Positions 1 through 8,342 are shown, numbered from the stretch's first letter. The stretch: DNA of 64,000 nucleotides from Marinifilum breve (GCF_003202155.1 NZ_QFLI01000007.1:124001-188000); one strand, 5' to 3'. Notes: generated by a model from the sequence alone, not told the origin. Program-made: numbers and translations.

Positions 1-21
1 ATAGCTGAGTAAGTATTAACC

Positions 22-57
22 TTCTATGTTGTAATCCAAATTTATTACAACATAGAA
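22..57. repeat. Inverted repeat, 14-bp arms, 8-nt loop
   Basis: Perfect arms TTCTATGTTGTAAT (22-35) and ATTACAACATAGAA (44-57), just beyond the stop codon of the minus-strand ArsR gene. It may be that gene's terminator, although no long T-run follows on the minus strand, or an operator for a gene left of the window. Confidence 0.6.
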
Positions 58-62
58 AGTTA

Positions 63-389
63 TTAACAAGTTTTATTTTCTGATGGAGTTATTTCTTCAA
101 ACAAACCTCCAAATGCATTTTTCAATTTCTCTATACCCTCTTTGTTCAAGCAATATTTAATTTTTAAGCCTTCAACATCTCCTTGAATTAATCCCATTGA
201 TTTTAATTCTTTTAAATGCTGCGAAACCGTTGTTCTACTCAAAGGCAAATAATCAGAGATATCACCGGAAATACAGGTTGGAGTCGAAGCTAAAAACTGC
301 AAAATTGCAATTCTTGCAGGATGAGACAGAGCCTTTGCCAATGAGGCAATCTCCTGCTGATTCTCTTCAAATAATTCTAATTTCTTCAT
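63..389 (-). CDS. ArsR-family winged-helix regulator
   Basis: Small DNA-binding repressor of the ArsR/SmtB type. The winged helix is visible: an 'LAKALSHPARIAILQFL' opening and a recognition segment 'LSRTTVSQHLKELKSMGLI'. A start 36 bases further upstream (425) is possible, but the ATG at 389 is preceded by GGAGAA at good spacing and opens the conserved fold, giving 108 residues. No obvious metal-binding cysteine pair of the ArsR CxC type is seen in the recognition helix, so the signal is unknown and need not be a metal. No target is adjacent in the window; the next gene has its own terminator in between. Confidence 0.88.
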   Translation of the reverse strand: MKKLELFEENQQEIASLAKALSHPARIAILQFLASTPTCISGDISDYLPLSRTTVSQHLKELKSMGLIQGDVEGLKIKYCLNKEGIEKLKNAFGGLFEEITPSENKTC

Positions 390-553
390 AAGTTCTCCAT
401 TTCTTATTTCTAATGTCGCAAACATACGTCATTAATTTGAAACTGCAAACAAATTCTCAAAAATTTACAATTTATTAACACCGACCCAAGTCTTAAACCA
501 CTTAGATTTTTACTTATAACAGATTGAATATCACACTCACAAACTAAAAAAAA

Positions 554-578
554 GGTCCTTCTCGAAATGAGAAGGACC
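554..578 (-). terminator. Intrinsic terminator of the aldehyde reductase operon
   Basis: Stem GGTCCTTCTC / GAGAAGGACC with loop GAAAT, flanked by A- and T-runs on both sides, 25 bases downstream of the yqhD-like stop codon. It could work in both directions. Confidence 0.85.
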
Positions 579-602
579 TTTTTTGTAAATTATCTTGATT
601 GA

Positions 603-1757
603 TTACAATCTAGACTCTAATATTTCTGCAACATCTGCCGCTGCAACATCAGGTAACATTCCAACATAGCCACGCTCAATAAATCTTTGAGAAATCGTAT
701 CAATGCTATCTTGTCCCACATTGTGATCTCCTAAACGAGTTGCAATTCCAACACTTTGGAAAAATTCTTCGGTTTTCTGAATTGCCAAAGTTTTTCTTTC
801 ATCATCAGTTCCTTCTGTGATATTCCAAACTCTCTCAGCATACTGAAGTAGTTTCTCACCACGTTGTTCTTTCATCTTGGTTAGTAAACCTGGCAATACA
901 ATTGCTAAAGTAACTGCATGATCAATTCCATGGAAAGCAGTCAATTCGTGTCCTATCATGTGAGTTGCCCAGTCGCTTTTAACCCCCATACTAATCAATC
1001 CATTTAAGGCCATTGTAGCTGACCACATTAAATTAGCTCTGTTTTCATAGTCGGGAGTTTCGCTAGCCATTGCTTTCGGTCCTTCTTCAATTAATGTCAA
1101 CAATAAGCCTTCAGCAAATCGATCCTGAACAGGTGAATTCACTGGATAAGTCAAATATTGCTCCATTACATGTACATAAGCATCAACAATACCATTCGTA
1201 ATCTGGCGCATTGGTAATGAATATGTTGTTTCCGGATCAAGAACCGAGAATTTTGGGAATAACAATGGATTTCCGAAAGCCAATTTCTCTTTTGTTGCTG
1301 CCTTGGTAACTACACCCCCACTATTCATTTCAGAACCTGTTGCAGCTAAAGTTAAAACTGCTCCTAAATCAACTGCTTTTGTAATTTTAGCTCTTTTTGC
1401 CAAAATATCCCACTCATCTTCTCCCTCATAGTAGGTAGCTGCTGCAATAAATTTTGTTCCATCAAGAACAGAACCTCCACCAACAGGCAATAGAAAATCG
1501 ATACCTTCATTTCTTACAATCTCAACTGCTTTCATTAAGGTTTCGAAATGTGGATTTGGCTCAATTCCGCTAAATTCTTTTACATCATAGTCTTTCAAAG
1601 CTTCCATAACCTGATCGTAAACACCATTTTTCTTAATGCTACCACCACCATAGGTCATTAGAATTTTTGCTCCTTTAGGAATATGATTTCCTAGTTCTGC
1701 AATTTTACCTTTTCCAAACAGAATTTTTACTGGATTAAAAAAATCAAAATTTTCCAT
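603..1757 (-). CDS. yqhD: Iron-containing alcohol dehydrogenase, YqhD-type aldehyde reductase
   Basis: NAD(P)H-dependent reductase of short-chain and reactive aldehydes, 384 residues (E. coli YqhD is about 387). Blocks recalled from YqhD are conserved along the length: 'GGGS' near 37-40, 'PVGGGSVLDGTKFIAAA' at 91-107, and 'NGIVDAYVHVMEQY', which contains metal ligands D192 and H196. 'THMIGHELTAFHGIDHA' at 265-281 supplies the remaining metal histidines. The GGGS pattern and strong YqhD resemblance suggest NADPH preference (inference). It lies 17 bases after a DJ-1/PfpI gene and is probably co-transcribed with it, which would make an aldehyde or glyoxal detoxification pair. A divergent LysR gene is the likely regulator. 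Confidence 0.93.
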   Translation of the reverse strand: MENFDFFNPVKILFGKGKIAELGNHIPKGAKILMTYGGGSIKKNGVYDQVMEALKDYDVKEFSGIEPNPHFETLMKAVEIVRNEGIDFLLPVGGGSVLDGTKFIAAATYYEGEDEWDILAKRAKITKAVDLGAVLTLAATGSEMNSGGVVTKAATKEKLAFGNPLLFPKFSVLDPETTYSLPMRQITNGIVDAYVHVMEQYLTYPVNSPVQDRFAEGLLLTLIEEGPKAMASETPDYENRANLMWSATMALNGLISMGVKSDWATHMIGHELTAFHGIDHAVTLAIVLPGLLTKMKEQRGEKLLQYAERVWNITEGTDDERKTLAIQKTEEFFQSVGIATRLGDHNVGQDSIDTISQRFIERGYVGMLPDVAAADVAEILESRL

Positions 1758-1774
1758 CTTATTAAGTTTAATTA

Positions 1775-2449
1775 TTAGTATTTCTTTTTTAATGCTTTTA
1801 CAAGCTCTTTGGCCATTAATAAATCAGAAGCTGGATTTTGTCCGGTAATTAACCTACCATCCACTACTACATATTCCTGCCAATTGGCCTTACAAGAATA
1901 TATCGCACCTTTTTCTATTAATGCTGTCTCCAACAAGTAAGGCACTTTTTGATCTGTTCCTATCGCTATTTCTTCCTGATTGCTGAATGCCGTAAGTTTT
2001 TTGCCGTTTACCAAATAACTTCCATCATTTAGTTTTACATTTAGCAACCCTGCTCCACCATGACAAACTGCGCAAACCATTCCTTCATTTTCATAAATTT
2101 CCGAAGCTATTTTTGCTATCTCTTCATCAAAAGGAACGTCAAACACCGCTCCATGACCTCCTGGAAAATAAATGGCATCGTAATTTTTTGCAGAAATATC
2201 TTTTGGATGATAAGTATTCAAGAATTTGTGCTTGGCATCTTTATCCTTAAAAAACGATTTTACTTTCGCATCATCCAGATCCAGTTGCTTAACTGGAACT
2301 TCACCTCCTTTAGGAGATACAAAATCAATTTCAATTCCATTTTTTATCAAGTGAAAATATGGAACAGCTACTTCAAGAACGTAACATCCCGACTCCCATC
2401 CTTTTTCATCTTTAAAATGACTTGTTAATGCAAATAAAACTTTGGCCAT
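1775..2449 (-). CDS. DJ-1/PfpI-family protein (Hsp31-like)
   Basis: Class I glutamine-amidotransferase-fold protein, 224 residues, cytosolic. The nucleophile elbow 'AVCHGGAG' places the catalytic Cys at 129 followed by His130; 'FPGGHG' (95-100) and an early 'ESGCYVLEVAVPYF' segment (E19/E26) fit the Hsp31/YajL/DJ-1 group. Members are glyoxalase III-type or chaperone/deglycase-type proteins, and which applies here cannot be read from sequence. Its position just upstream of a YqhD-type reductase favours a role in handling methylglyoxal-like aldehydes. The promoter faces a divergent LysR gene. Confidence 0.9.
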   Translation of the reverse strand: MAKVLFALTSHFKDEKGWESGCYVLEVAVPYFHLIKNGIEIDFVSPKGGEVPVKQLDLDDAKVKSFFKDKDAKHKFLNTYHPKDISAKNYDAIYFPGGHGAVFDVPFDEEIAKIASEIYENEGMVCAVCHGGAGLLNVKLNDGSYLVNGKKLTAFSNQEEIAIGTDQKVPYLLETALIEKGAIYSCKANWQEYVVVDGRLITGQNPASDLLMAKELVKALKKKY

Positions 2450-2470
2450 ACTTTTAAATTATTTTCACAA

Positions 2471-2478
2471 CAAATATA
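2471..2478 (-). promoter_or_regulatory. Bacteroidota -7 box for the DJ-1/yqhD operon
   Basis: The minus strand reads TATATTTG here, a full match to TAnnTTTG, about 21 bases before the DJ-1 start codon. A convincing -33 TTTG box at 19-bp spacing was not seen. Confidence 0.5.
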
Positions 2479-2510
2479 TGCCTCCTTTTTGTATTAATAA
2501 ACTTATTCTT

Positions 2511-2528
2511 TTTATACTTTTGTATAAA
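2511..2528. promoter_or_regulatory. Dyad operator overlapping the lysR -7 box
   Basis: Perfect 7-bp inverted repeat TTTATAC-TTTT-GTATAAA. It contains TACTTTTG (2515-2522), a plus-strand TAnnTTTG box, so a protein bound here would block lysR transcription. It is a candidate autoregulatory site of the LysR regulator in the divergent intergenic region. Confidence 0.5.
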
Positions 2529-2543
2529 TGAATTTATAGATAT

Positions 2544-3452
2544 ATGGTAAATCTAGAATGGTACAGGACTTTTAAGGCGATATATGAACAAGGAACATTA
2601 ACCGGAGCTTCAGAAATCTTGCTCATCACACAACCAGGTGTAAGTCAACAACTCACCGCTCTGGAAACTTATATGGGGGTTAAACTTTTCGAGCGAAAAC
2701 CTAGAAAAATGCTACCAACTTCTCACGGAATGCAACTTTACAACCAAGTTGAGGAAGCCATATTGCAGTTGGAGAAAACAGAAGAGAATTTCAAGCGCAA
2801 AACATTAATTAATCGTCCTACAGCTCGAGTTGGTATGTCAATAGAAATGTTCAATCATGCTTTCGCAAATATCTTAGATGATCTGGAAATGAATGTGGAG
2901 TTTACCTTTGGAGAATATGAAGATCTTCAATCCAAACTGTTTGCCAAAAAATTGGATGTGACCATTACTACACTACGTCACAACTACCAAAACATTGAGT
3001 ACAAGCACTTTTGCCAAGAAGCATTACTGCTAGTAAGTAGCAAGCATTTGGACACCATCCCTTTTAACCGATTTATTTACGAGAAAAAATTAGATGAAGC
3101 TGAAAAGTGGCTAAGTCAGCAAAATTGGTATTCCTATACTTATAAGATGGAAACCATTAAATCCTTTTGGATGCATAACTTTAAGAAAAAACCTTATTTT
3201 AAACCTCGCTATGTAATTCCTAATTTAAGTGGGATGCTGCAGGCAATTCAACTTAATAAAGGGATTTGTATATTGCCTTCGAGTTTGTGCCAGGAATTAT
3301 TGAATAAAAAAGAAATTATTGAAGTATGGCAAGGGATTCAAACCACATACTACGATAAATATTTTGCCATAAATACACAAAGCAAGAACCTGAAACAAGC
3401 AGAAGAAATCATAGAAATCATTATTAATAACAATACATATAAAACTCATTAA
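2544..3452 (+). CDS. LysR-family transcriptional regulator
   Basis: 302 residues. The N-terminal winged helix (about 1-62) shows 'FKAIYEQGTLTGASEILLITQPGVSQQLTALE' followed by 'GVKLFERKPRKMLPTSHG', the classic LysR pattern. The rest is the two-lobed effector-binding domain. It is divergent from the DJ-1/yqhD pair, the usual arrangement for a LysR regulator and its target, and a dyad in the shared spacer overlaps its own promoter. The inducer is unknown; an aldehyde or electrophile is an inference from the targets. The ArsC/Spx-like gene starts two bases after its stop codon, so the two are co-transcribed. Confidence 0.9.
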   Translation: MVNLEWYRTFKAIYEQGTLTGASEILLITQPGVSQQLTALETYMGVKLFERKPRKMLPTSHGMQLYNQVEEAILQLEKTEENFKRKTLINRPTARVGMSIEMFNHAFANILDDLEMNVEFTFGEYEDLQSKLFAKKLDVTITTLRHNYQNIEYKHFCQEALLLVSSKHLDTIPFNRFIYEKKLDEAEKWLSQQNWYSYTYKMETIKSFWMHNFKKKPYFKPRYVIPNLSGMLQAIQLNKGICILPSSLCQELLNKKEIIEVWQGIQTTYYDKYFAINTQSKNLKQAEEIIEIIINNNTYKTH

Positions 3453-3453
3453 T

Positions 3454-3807
3454 ATGAAGAAGATTTATCACTTAAGCACTTGCTCAACTTGTCAGAGAAT
3501 TATAAAAGAATTGGATATTGATTCAAATTTTGAGTTGCAGGACATTAAAACGCAAAAAATAACTGAGGCACAGTTGGAGCAAATGAAAAATCTAGGTGGA
3601 TCGTATGAAAGTTTGTTTAGCAGACGAGCCATGAAGTATAAAGAACTAGGCCTAAAAGAAAAAGTATTAAGTGAAGATGATTATAGAGATTATATCTTAT
3701 CGGAGTATACCTTTTTAAAACGTCCAGTACTTTTGATTGATGGAGAAATATTTGTCGGCAACGCAAAAAAAACGGTTGAGAACGCCAAAAAAGCATTGGG
3801 CAAGTAG
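3454..3807 (+). CDS. ArsC/Spx-family thioredoxin-fold protein
   Basis: 117 residues of the arsenate reductase / Spx / YffB fold. The N-terminal 'STCSTCQRI' gives a CxxC-type redox centre (Cys9, Cys12). The later 'LFSRRAMKYKELGL' and 'LKRPVLLIDG' segments correspond to the conserved Arg and cis-Pro regions of ArsC ('LIRRPLVV'). Arsenate reduction cannot be assumed: Spx-like and YffB-like members share these features, and no other arsenic gene is adjacent. It is joined to the upstream LysR gene in an operon ending in a strong terminator. Confidence 0.85.
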   Translation: MKKIYHLSTCSTCQRIIKELDIDSNFELQDIKTQKITEAQLEQMKNLGGSYESLFSRRAMKYKELGLKEKVLSEDDYRDYILSEYTFLKRPVLLIDGEIFVGNAKKTVENAKKALGK

Positions 3808-3875
3808 TAAAACGACAGAGGAATCTATTTTGTATTTTTCTGATTTAGTAATAACTTATGCAGTGCATAAAAATT

Positions 3876-3902
3876 AAAAAAGGTGCAATTTGCATCTTTT
3901 TT
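3876..3902 (+). terminator. Terminator of the lysR-arsC-like operon
   Basis: Stem A6GGTGCA / TGCATCT6 with a 3-nt loop and terminal T-run. It lies inside the longest possible reading frame of the next gene and so argues for that gene's downstream start at 3934. Confidence 0.8.
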
Positions 3903-3933
3903 CGTTCTATCAGTAACCTTAAAACTTTTACTT

Positions 3934-4278
3934 ATGCCATATTTAAAAGTTCAGACCAACCAAAGTTTCTCTAATAAGAAACAACAAAGTTTTTTAAAAG
4001 AAAGCTCCGCATTAATCTCATTTGAACTGGGGAAACCAGAAAAATATGTAATGACAGCTTTCGAGCCCAAAGTTGAGATGACATTAGGAGGTACAGACGA
4101 ACCTGTTGTATTTCTCCAGTTAAAAAGCATTGGTTTACCAGATACAAAAACCAAAGATTTATCAAGCAAGTTTGCCAGTCTGGTTGAGGAACAGCTTAAA
4201 ATTCCCAAAGATCGTGTTTACATTGAATTTATGGATGTACCTAGAGGTTTCTGGGGCTGGAATGGTATTTTATTTTAA
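3934..4278 (+). CDS. MIF-like tautomerase
   Basis: 114 residues, the typical size of macrophage migration inhibitory factor / phenylpyruvate tautomerase proteins. The chosen ATG gives 'MPYLKVQTNQ', exposing the catalytic Pro as residue 2. An upstream in-frame ATG at 3883 would bury this Pro and lies inside a terminator. Also visible are 'LGKPEKYVM' around residue 33 (active-site Lys region) and a C-terminal 'GFWGWNGILF' resembling the MIF end. Expected to form a trimer and act on keto-enol substrates; the physiological substrate in bacteria is unknown. Confidence 0.88.
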   Translation: MPYLKVQTNQSFSNKKQQSFLKESSALISFELGKPEKYVMTAFEPKVEMTLGGTDEPVVFLQLKSIGLPDTKTKDLSSKFASLVEEQLKIPKDRVYIEFMDVPRGFWGWNGILF

Positions 4279-4346
4279 AAATATCCATGCCTATTTCGTG
4301 CAAAAATAAATTTTCAGTTAATATTTTAACAATTAGATAAATTTTT

Positions 4347-4377
4347 ATTGTTTTTATAAAAATTTTATACACCTTTA
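4347..4377 (+). promoter_or_regulatory. Probable promoter of the lysC leader
   Basis: ATTG (4347-4350), a 19-bp spacer, then CACCTTTA (4370-4377), which approximates the Bacteroidota TTTG-N19-TAnnTTTG promoter. The start site would fall a few bases before the leader peptide at 4405. Confidence 0.45.
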
Positions 4378-4404
4378 CATCCGAAATAAAAATTGACAAC
4401 ACAG

Positions 4405-4467
4405 ATGAGATTTACATTTAAATACAAGAAGCATAATAAACCCAATAAACAGTTGTTGTTTGTGTAA
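4405..4467 (+). CDS. Lysine-rich leader peptide of the lysC operon
   Basis: A 20-codon reading frame, MRFTFKYKKH-NKPNKQLLFV, ending in TAA. It contains five Lys codons, four of them within the eight codons 8-15, plus Thr and Asn, all products or branches of the aspartate pathway. It sits between a promoter-like sequence and a strong terminator hairpin upstream of aspartate kinase, the layout of an attenuation leader. Stalling at Lys codons would be expected to favour read-through. No longer protein is encoded here. This is inference from layout and composition; an antiterminator pairing was not fully worked out. Confidence 0.5.
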   Translation: MRFTFKYKKHNKPNKQLLFV

Positions 4468-4502
4468 TGTTGTAGAATAATGTAAAGCTTAAAAATATAG
4501 AA

Positions 4503-4523
4503 GCCTGCAGAAATTCTGCAGGC
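4503..4523 (+). terminator. Attenuator terminator upstream of lysC
   Basis: Stem GCCTGCAGA / TCTGCAGGC with loop AAT, followed by TTTTTTT, located 95 bases before the lysC start and after the leader peptide. A terminator between promoter and gene is expected for attenuation. Confidence 0.8.
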
Positions 4524-4617
4524 TTTTTTTAAACTCATCAGTTTAATTAAAAATATCAATAAAAGCGAAACAATTAAACGCCCATTAAACTGGGATAACA
4601 AATTAAACTATTAACCA

Positions 4618-5928
4618 ATGAAAGTTTTAAAGTTTGGCGGTACTTCAGTCGGATCTCCTGAAAGAATTCAGAATTTAGCTCAATTGGTTCAGTGCGACGA
4701 ACCAGTTATCATCGTTTTATCAGCTATGGCAGGAACCACAAATGCCCTTGTTGAAATAACAGAACTCCTTTATAGAAAGGAAATGGAAAAAGCGAATGAA
4801 CAAATCAGTAAGCTGGAGGAAGAGTATCGAAAACGAATCGAAGAATTATTTACCACAGAAGATTTCAAAAGCAAAGGAAGCGAGTTAATTACTTCGCATT
4901 TTAATTACATCAATAACTTTGTAAACAGAAGCTTTACTGCATTGCAGGAAAAAGCCATATTGGCACAAGGAGAATTAATTTCTACTGCCATGTTCCATTA
5001 TTATTTATCGGAGATTGGTGTTGATTCTGAATTTTTACCAGCTTTAAACTTTATGAGAATCGATAAAGATGGTGAACCTGATTATTTCTATATACAGGAA
5101 AACCTGGAACGAATTCTTGCTGAAGAATCGGAACACAAATTATTTATTACTCAAGGTTTTATTTGTAGAAATGCATACGGAGAAGTAGACAACTTAAAAA
5201 GAGGAGGAAGCGATTACACTGCCTCATTAATTGGTTCTGTATTGCAAGTTGATGAAGTTCAGATCTGGACAGATATTGATGGTTTCCACAATAACGATCC
5301 AAGATATGTTGAAAACACATCAGCTTTAAAGCAATTGTCTTTTGATGAAGCTGCTGAGCTGGCCTATTTTGGTGCAAAAATTATGCACCCATCCAGCATT
5401 ATGCCATGTAAGCTAAAGAGTGTTCCGGTGAGATTAAAAAATACGCTGAGTCCTGCTGAAGAAGGAACCTTAATTACCGATGATGAATCTGGAATAGGAA
5501 TTAAAGCCATTGCTGCAAAAGATGGAATTACTGCATTAAAAATCAAATCTGGTCGAATGCTATTGGCTTATGGATTCTTAAGAAAAGTGTTTGAAATATT
5601 TGAAATCTACAAAACACCTATCGATATGATTACAACATCGGAGGTAGCGATTTCTTTAACCATTGATGATGCAAGTAGACTTAAAGAGATTGAATCGGAA
5701 TTGGTAAAATTCGGAAATGTTGAAATCGATGAAAACCAATCAATTATTTGTATTGTTGGTGATTTTATTTCTGAGTCGACAGGAAGTGCTAAAAAAGTAC
5801 TGGAAGCATTGGAAAATATTCCTCTTAGAATGATTTCTTACGGAGGAAGCAAACACAACATATCTGTTCTTGTAAATCAAGAAGATAAGGTGTCAGCATT
5901 ACAAGCTTTAAGCAGAAATTTATTTTAG
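4618..5928 (+). CDS. lysC: Aspartate kinase (monofunctional)
   Basis: Phosphorylates aspartate, the first step to lysine, threonine and methionine; cytosolic, 436 residues. The signature 'KFGGTSVGSPERI' opens the protein (K5). 'RGGSDYTASLIGS' near 200 is the nucleotide-binding block, and 'DIDGFHNNDPR' is the following conserved region. The C-terminal third (about 305-436) holds two ACT domains ('TSEVAISLTIDD', 'SYGGSKHNISVLV') for feedback control. No homoserine dehydrogenase domain is fused. It is followed after 28 bases by diaminopimelate decarboxylase, so the operon points to lysine, in agreement with the Lys-rich leader upstream. Confidence 0.95.
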   Translation: MKVLKFGGTSVGSPERIQNLAQLVQCDEPVIIVLSAMAGTTNALVEITELLYRKEMEKANEQISKLEEEYRKRIEELFTTEDFKSKGSELITSHFNYINNFVNRSFTALQEKAILAQGELISTAMFHYYLSEIGVDSEFLPALNFMRIDKDGEPDYFYIQENLERILAEESEHKLFITQGFICRNAYGEVDNLKRGGSDYTASLIGSVLQVDEVQIWTDIDGFHNNDPRYVENTSALKQLSFDEAAELAYFGAKIMHPSSIMPCKLKSVPVRLKNTLSPAEEGTLITDDESGIGIKAIAAKDGITALKIKSGRMLLAYGFLRKVFEIFEIYKTPIDMITTSEVAISLTIDDASRLKEIESELVKFGNVEIDENQSIICIVGDFISESTGSAKKVLEALENIPLRMISYGGSKHNISVLVNQEDKVSALQALSRNLF

Positions 5929-5956
5929 ATTTTTACATTCAAAATTTAATTGAATA

Positions 5957-7111
5957 ATGTTCAACAGTACAAGAATAGATCAATTCAAAAATATTCCCAC
6001 TCCATTTTATTATTACAATATGGAGTTATTAGAAAATACTTTGGATCTTATTAAAACAGAAGCTTCAAGGTATGGATATCATATTCATTATGCAGTTAAA
6101 GCAAATGCCAACCCTAAAATCATGAAACTAATTCAAACCTACGGATTTGGAGCTGATTGTGTGAGTGGAAATGAAATTACAAGATCACTGGAAACTGGTT
6201 ATACGGCTAATAAAATTGTTTATGCAGGAGTAGGAAAATCTGATAGAGAAATTCTTACAGCTCTTGAAGCTGGAATTTTCTGTTTCAATTGCGAATCGAT
6301 TCCAGAAATCGAATTAATCAACGAACTGGCAGAGCAAACAAATAAAACTGCAAGAATTGCCATCCGAATCAATCCAAATGTTAATGCCAATACACATCAT
6401 TACATTACCACAGGAATTGAGGAAAATAAGTTTGGAATTAACCGTTGGGAATTCGAATCGGTTTTGGAAACACTTGAACAATCAAAAAATATTGAATTGA
6501 TTGGTTTGCATTTTCATATCGGTTCTCAGATTACGGATTTAAGTGTTTTTAAAGGTCTTTGTCTTAGAATTAATGAGATTCAAGAGTGGTTTAAGGAACG
6601 TCAAATATTGGTCAACCATATTAATGTAGGTGGCGGATTTGGTGTGGATTACAAACATCCAGATGAAAATCCAATTCCTGATTTTGTTTCTTTTTTCGGA
6701 ATCTTTAAGGAGTTTTTAAACCTTACTCCCAGCCAGGAGTTACATTTCGAATTGGGTAGGTCAGTCGTTGCGCAATGCGGTAGTTTAATCTCCAAAGTTT
6801 TGTATGTAAAAAATGGTGTAAACACAAAATTTGCCATACTCGATGCGGGAATGACTGAACTATTGCGTCCTGCACTGTATCAGGCTTATCACAAAATTGA
6901 AAACATCAGTTCGAATGGTGAAGAAGAAGTTTATGATGTGGTTGGTCCTATCTGTGAATCATCTGATTGTTTCGGAAAAGCAGTTAGTTTACCCTCTACA
7001 AAAAGAAACGATTTTATTGCTCTTCGTACAGCAGGAGCTTATGGTGAAGCAATGGCTTCCAGGTACAACCTTAGAGATATAGCAGATTCTGTTTTCTCTA
7101 ACGAGTTGTAA
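5957..7111 (+). CDS. lysA: Diaminopimelate decarboxylase
   Basis: PLP enzyme converting meso-diaminopimelate to lysine, the last pathway step; 384 residues. 'HYAVKANANPKI' holds the PLP lysine K48. 'GLHFHIGSQ' and 'VGGGFGVDY' are phosphate-binding loop motifs, and 'CESSDCFG' supplies the cross-subunit active-site Cys. It is somewhat shorter than the E. coli enzyme (about 420) but complete from start to stop, with 'GAYGEAMASRYN' near the end. It is in an operon with lysC, under the putative leader-peptide attenuator. Confidence 0.94.
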   Translation: MFNSTRIDQFKNIPTPFYYYNMELLENTLDLIKTEASRYGYHIHYAVKANANPKIMKLIQTYGFGADCVSGNEITRSLETGYTANKIVYAGVGKSDREILTALEAGIFCFNCESIPEIELINELAEQTNKTARIAIRINPNVNANTHHYITTGIEENKFGINRWEFESVLETLEQSKNIELIGLHFHIGSQITDLSVFKGLCLRINEIQEWFKERQILVNHINVGGGFGVDYKHPDENPIPDFVSFFGIFKEFLNLTPSQELHFELGRSVVAQCGSLISKVLYVKNGVNTKFAILDAGMTELLRPALYQAYHKIENISSNGEEEVYDVVGPICESSDCFGKAVSLPSTKRNDFIALRTAGAYGEAMASRYNLRDIADSVFSNEL

Positions 7112-7134
7112 TGTTAATTATTAGTTTGGATACA

Positions 7135-7162
7135 AAGGCAATATTCTACGGAGTATTGCCTT
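7135..7162. terminator. Bidirectional terminator between lysA and the barrel protein
   Basis: Stem AAGGCAATA / TATTGCCTT with a 10-nt loop between two convergent genes; T-rich tail on the plus strand. Confidence 0.7.
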
Positions 7163-7164
7163 CT

Positions 7165-8256
7165 TTATTTAATCCCAACTTTTCGCAAAAGTGATTTTGA
7201 AGGCACGATAAACAGGGTAAGGTTGTAAAACATACCTCCCTTGGCATAAGAATCAATGATGTTGTTCTCGCTGGTTAATTTACTTCCTGATAAACTCAAG
7301 GCGTGCTTCTTATTGGTAACGTCAAAGTTAATATTACTTCTATATCCACTTTCAAGTGATAGCCAAAGCCAATCTGTTATTCCCTTTTCGATCTCAAGTG
7401 AAAAATTCACATCTGATCTTCTAAATTCCAATGTTTTAAAATCACTTAATGCAGGACCATTCGATTTTGTGTTATCATCACCTGGCTGTTCATCGAAATG
7501 AATACTGTAACTTCCTCCTTTTAAATAGGCTTTAGCACTAATAAAACAAAGTTCCGATGGTTGATAGCGCAATTTAACTTTCGCAGGCAAAAAGGCCTCT
7601 ACTCCCCATTTATCAGCAAAAGTATGGTTGTAAACAAAAGTTGGAAAAACCAGCGGGTCTCCAAATGTATAGGAGAATGCCACTCCAAGTCCCCATGATT
7701 TATATTTATTTATCTTCCAGCCAATAACCGGAGAAATTTCCATTTTTAAAAAAGTATACTTGCTAACATCACGAATATGATCTTTCCAGTAATCTCCTTT
7801 CAACTTCGCATTAAAACGAAGCATGAAATATCTATTCCTTTTCCATTGGGTCATCAAGTAAAAACTTCCACCCAAACTTTTCATGTTTTTATCATGCAAC
7901 CTTCTGTAAAAAGGATAACTTATATTTTTGCTATCATGAAAATGAATTTCTTCATCACTATACTCTATACTCCCAGCAATTTTCAGATTCTTTTTTATTG
8001 ATATGGGGAAACGTAGTTTAGTTTTGAATATTCGATTGTAATCTATTTTTCCTTTACCATCTCCATAAATTTCCGATTTAGAACCAACATCAAAACCAGT
8101 AATTCCGGTATAAGATGCCTCATATCCACGAACAGGGCCACTACCAACTATACTCGGATTCCAATCATATTTGGTAGAATCCGAACTAAATTGTGCCACG
8201 GCCAAATGACTTGATATCAGAAATAAAAGTAATATTAATAGATTCCTTATATTCAT
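7165..8256 (-). CDS. Outer-membrane beta-barrel protein, DUF6268-like
   Basis: 363 residues with a clear signal peptide ('LLILLLFLISSHLAVAQ', about 6-22). After it come alternating polar/hydrophobic strands rich in aromatic residues ('YFMLRFNAKLKGDYW', 'SWGLGVAFSYTFGD', 'LWLSLESGYRSNINF'). This is the pattern of a Bacteroidota outer-membrane barrel, and the family looks like DUF6268, though that assignment is from memory of its style rather than a search. No enzymatic motif is visible and the function is unknown. It is a single-gene unit. Confidence 0.7.
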   Translation of the reverse strand: MNIRNLLILLLFLISSHLAVAQFSSDSTKYDWNPSIVGSGPVRGYEASYTGITGFDVGSKSEIYGDGKGKIDYNRIFKTKLRFPISIKKNLKIAGSIEYSDEEIHFHDSKNISYPFYRRLHDKNMKSLGGSFYLMTQWKRNRYFMLRFNAKLKGDYWKDHIRDVSKYTFLKMEISPVIGWKINKYKSWGLGVAFSYTFGDPLVFPTFVYNHTFADKWGVEAFLPAKVKLRYQPSELCFISAKAYLKGGSYSIHFDEQPGDDNTKSNGPALSDFKTLEFRRSDVNFSLEIEKGITDWLWLSLESGYRSNINFDVTNKKHALSLSGSKLTSENNIIDSYAKGGMFYNLTLFIVPSKSLLRKVGIK

Positions 8257-8342
8257 GAAGTGTAGTTTCTTCTAATAAAAAACATGATTGATTAATTGAT
8301 ACAAAACGAAATAGTTTTTCATTTATTGTAATTCAAGTCGTT

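Noticed and set aside
3454-3807. Arsenic resistance operon
   Set aside because: ArsR-like and ArsC-like genes occur in the same 4 kb, but they are over 3 kb apart, in different transcription units, and no arsB/acr3 is present.
3883-3933. N-terminal extension of the MIF-like tautomerase
   Set aside because: Would lie inside a terminator hairpin and hide the catalytic Pro that must be residue 2.
4365-4601. 78-codon minus-strand frame upstream of lysC
   Set aside because: Covers the leader and terminator; hydrophobic translation of A/T-rich DNA with no start context. The leader-attenuator reading explains the region better.
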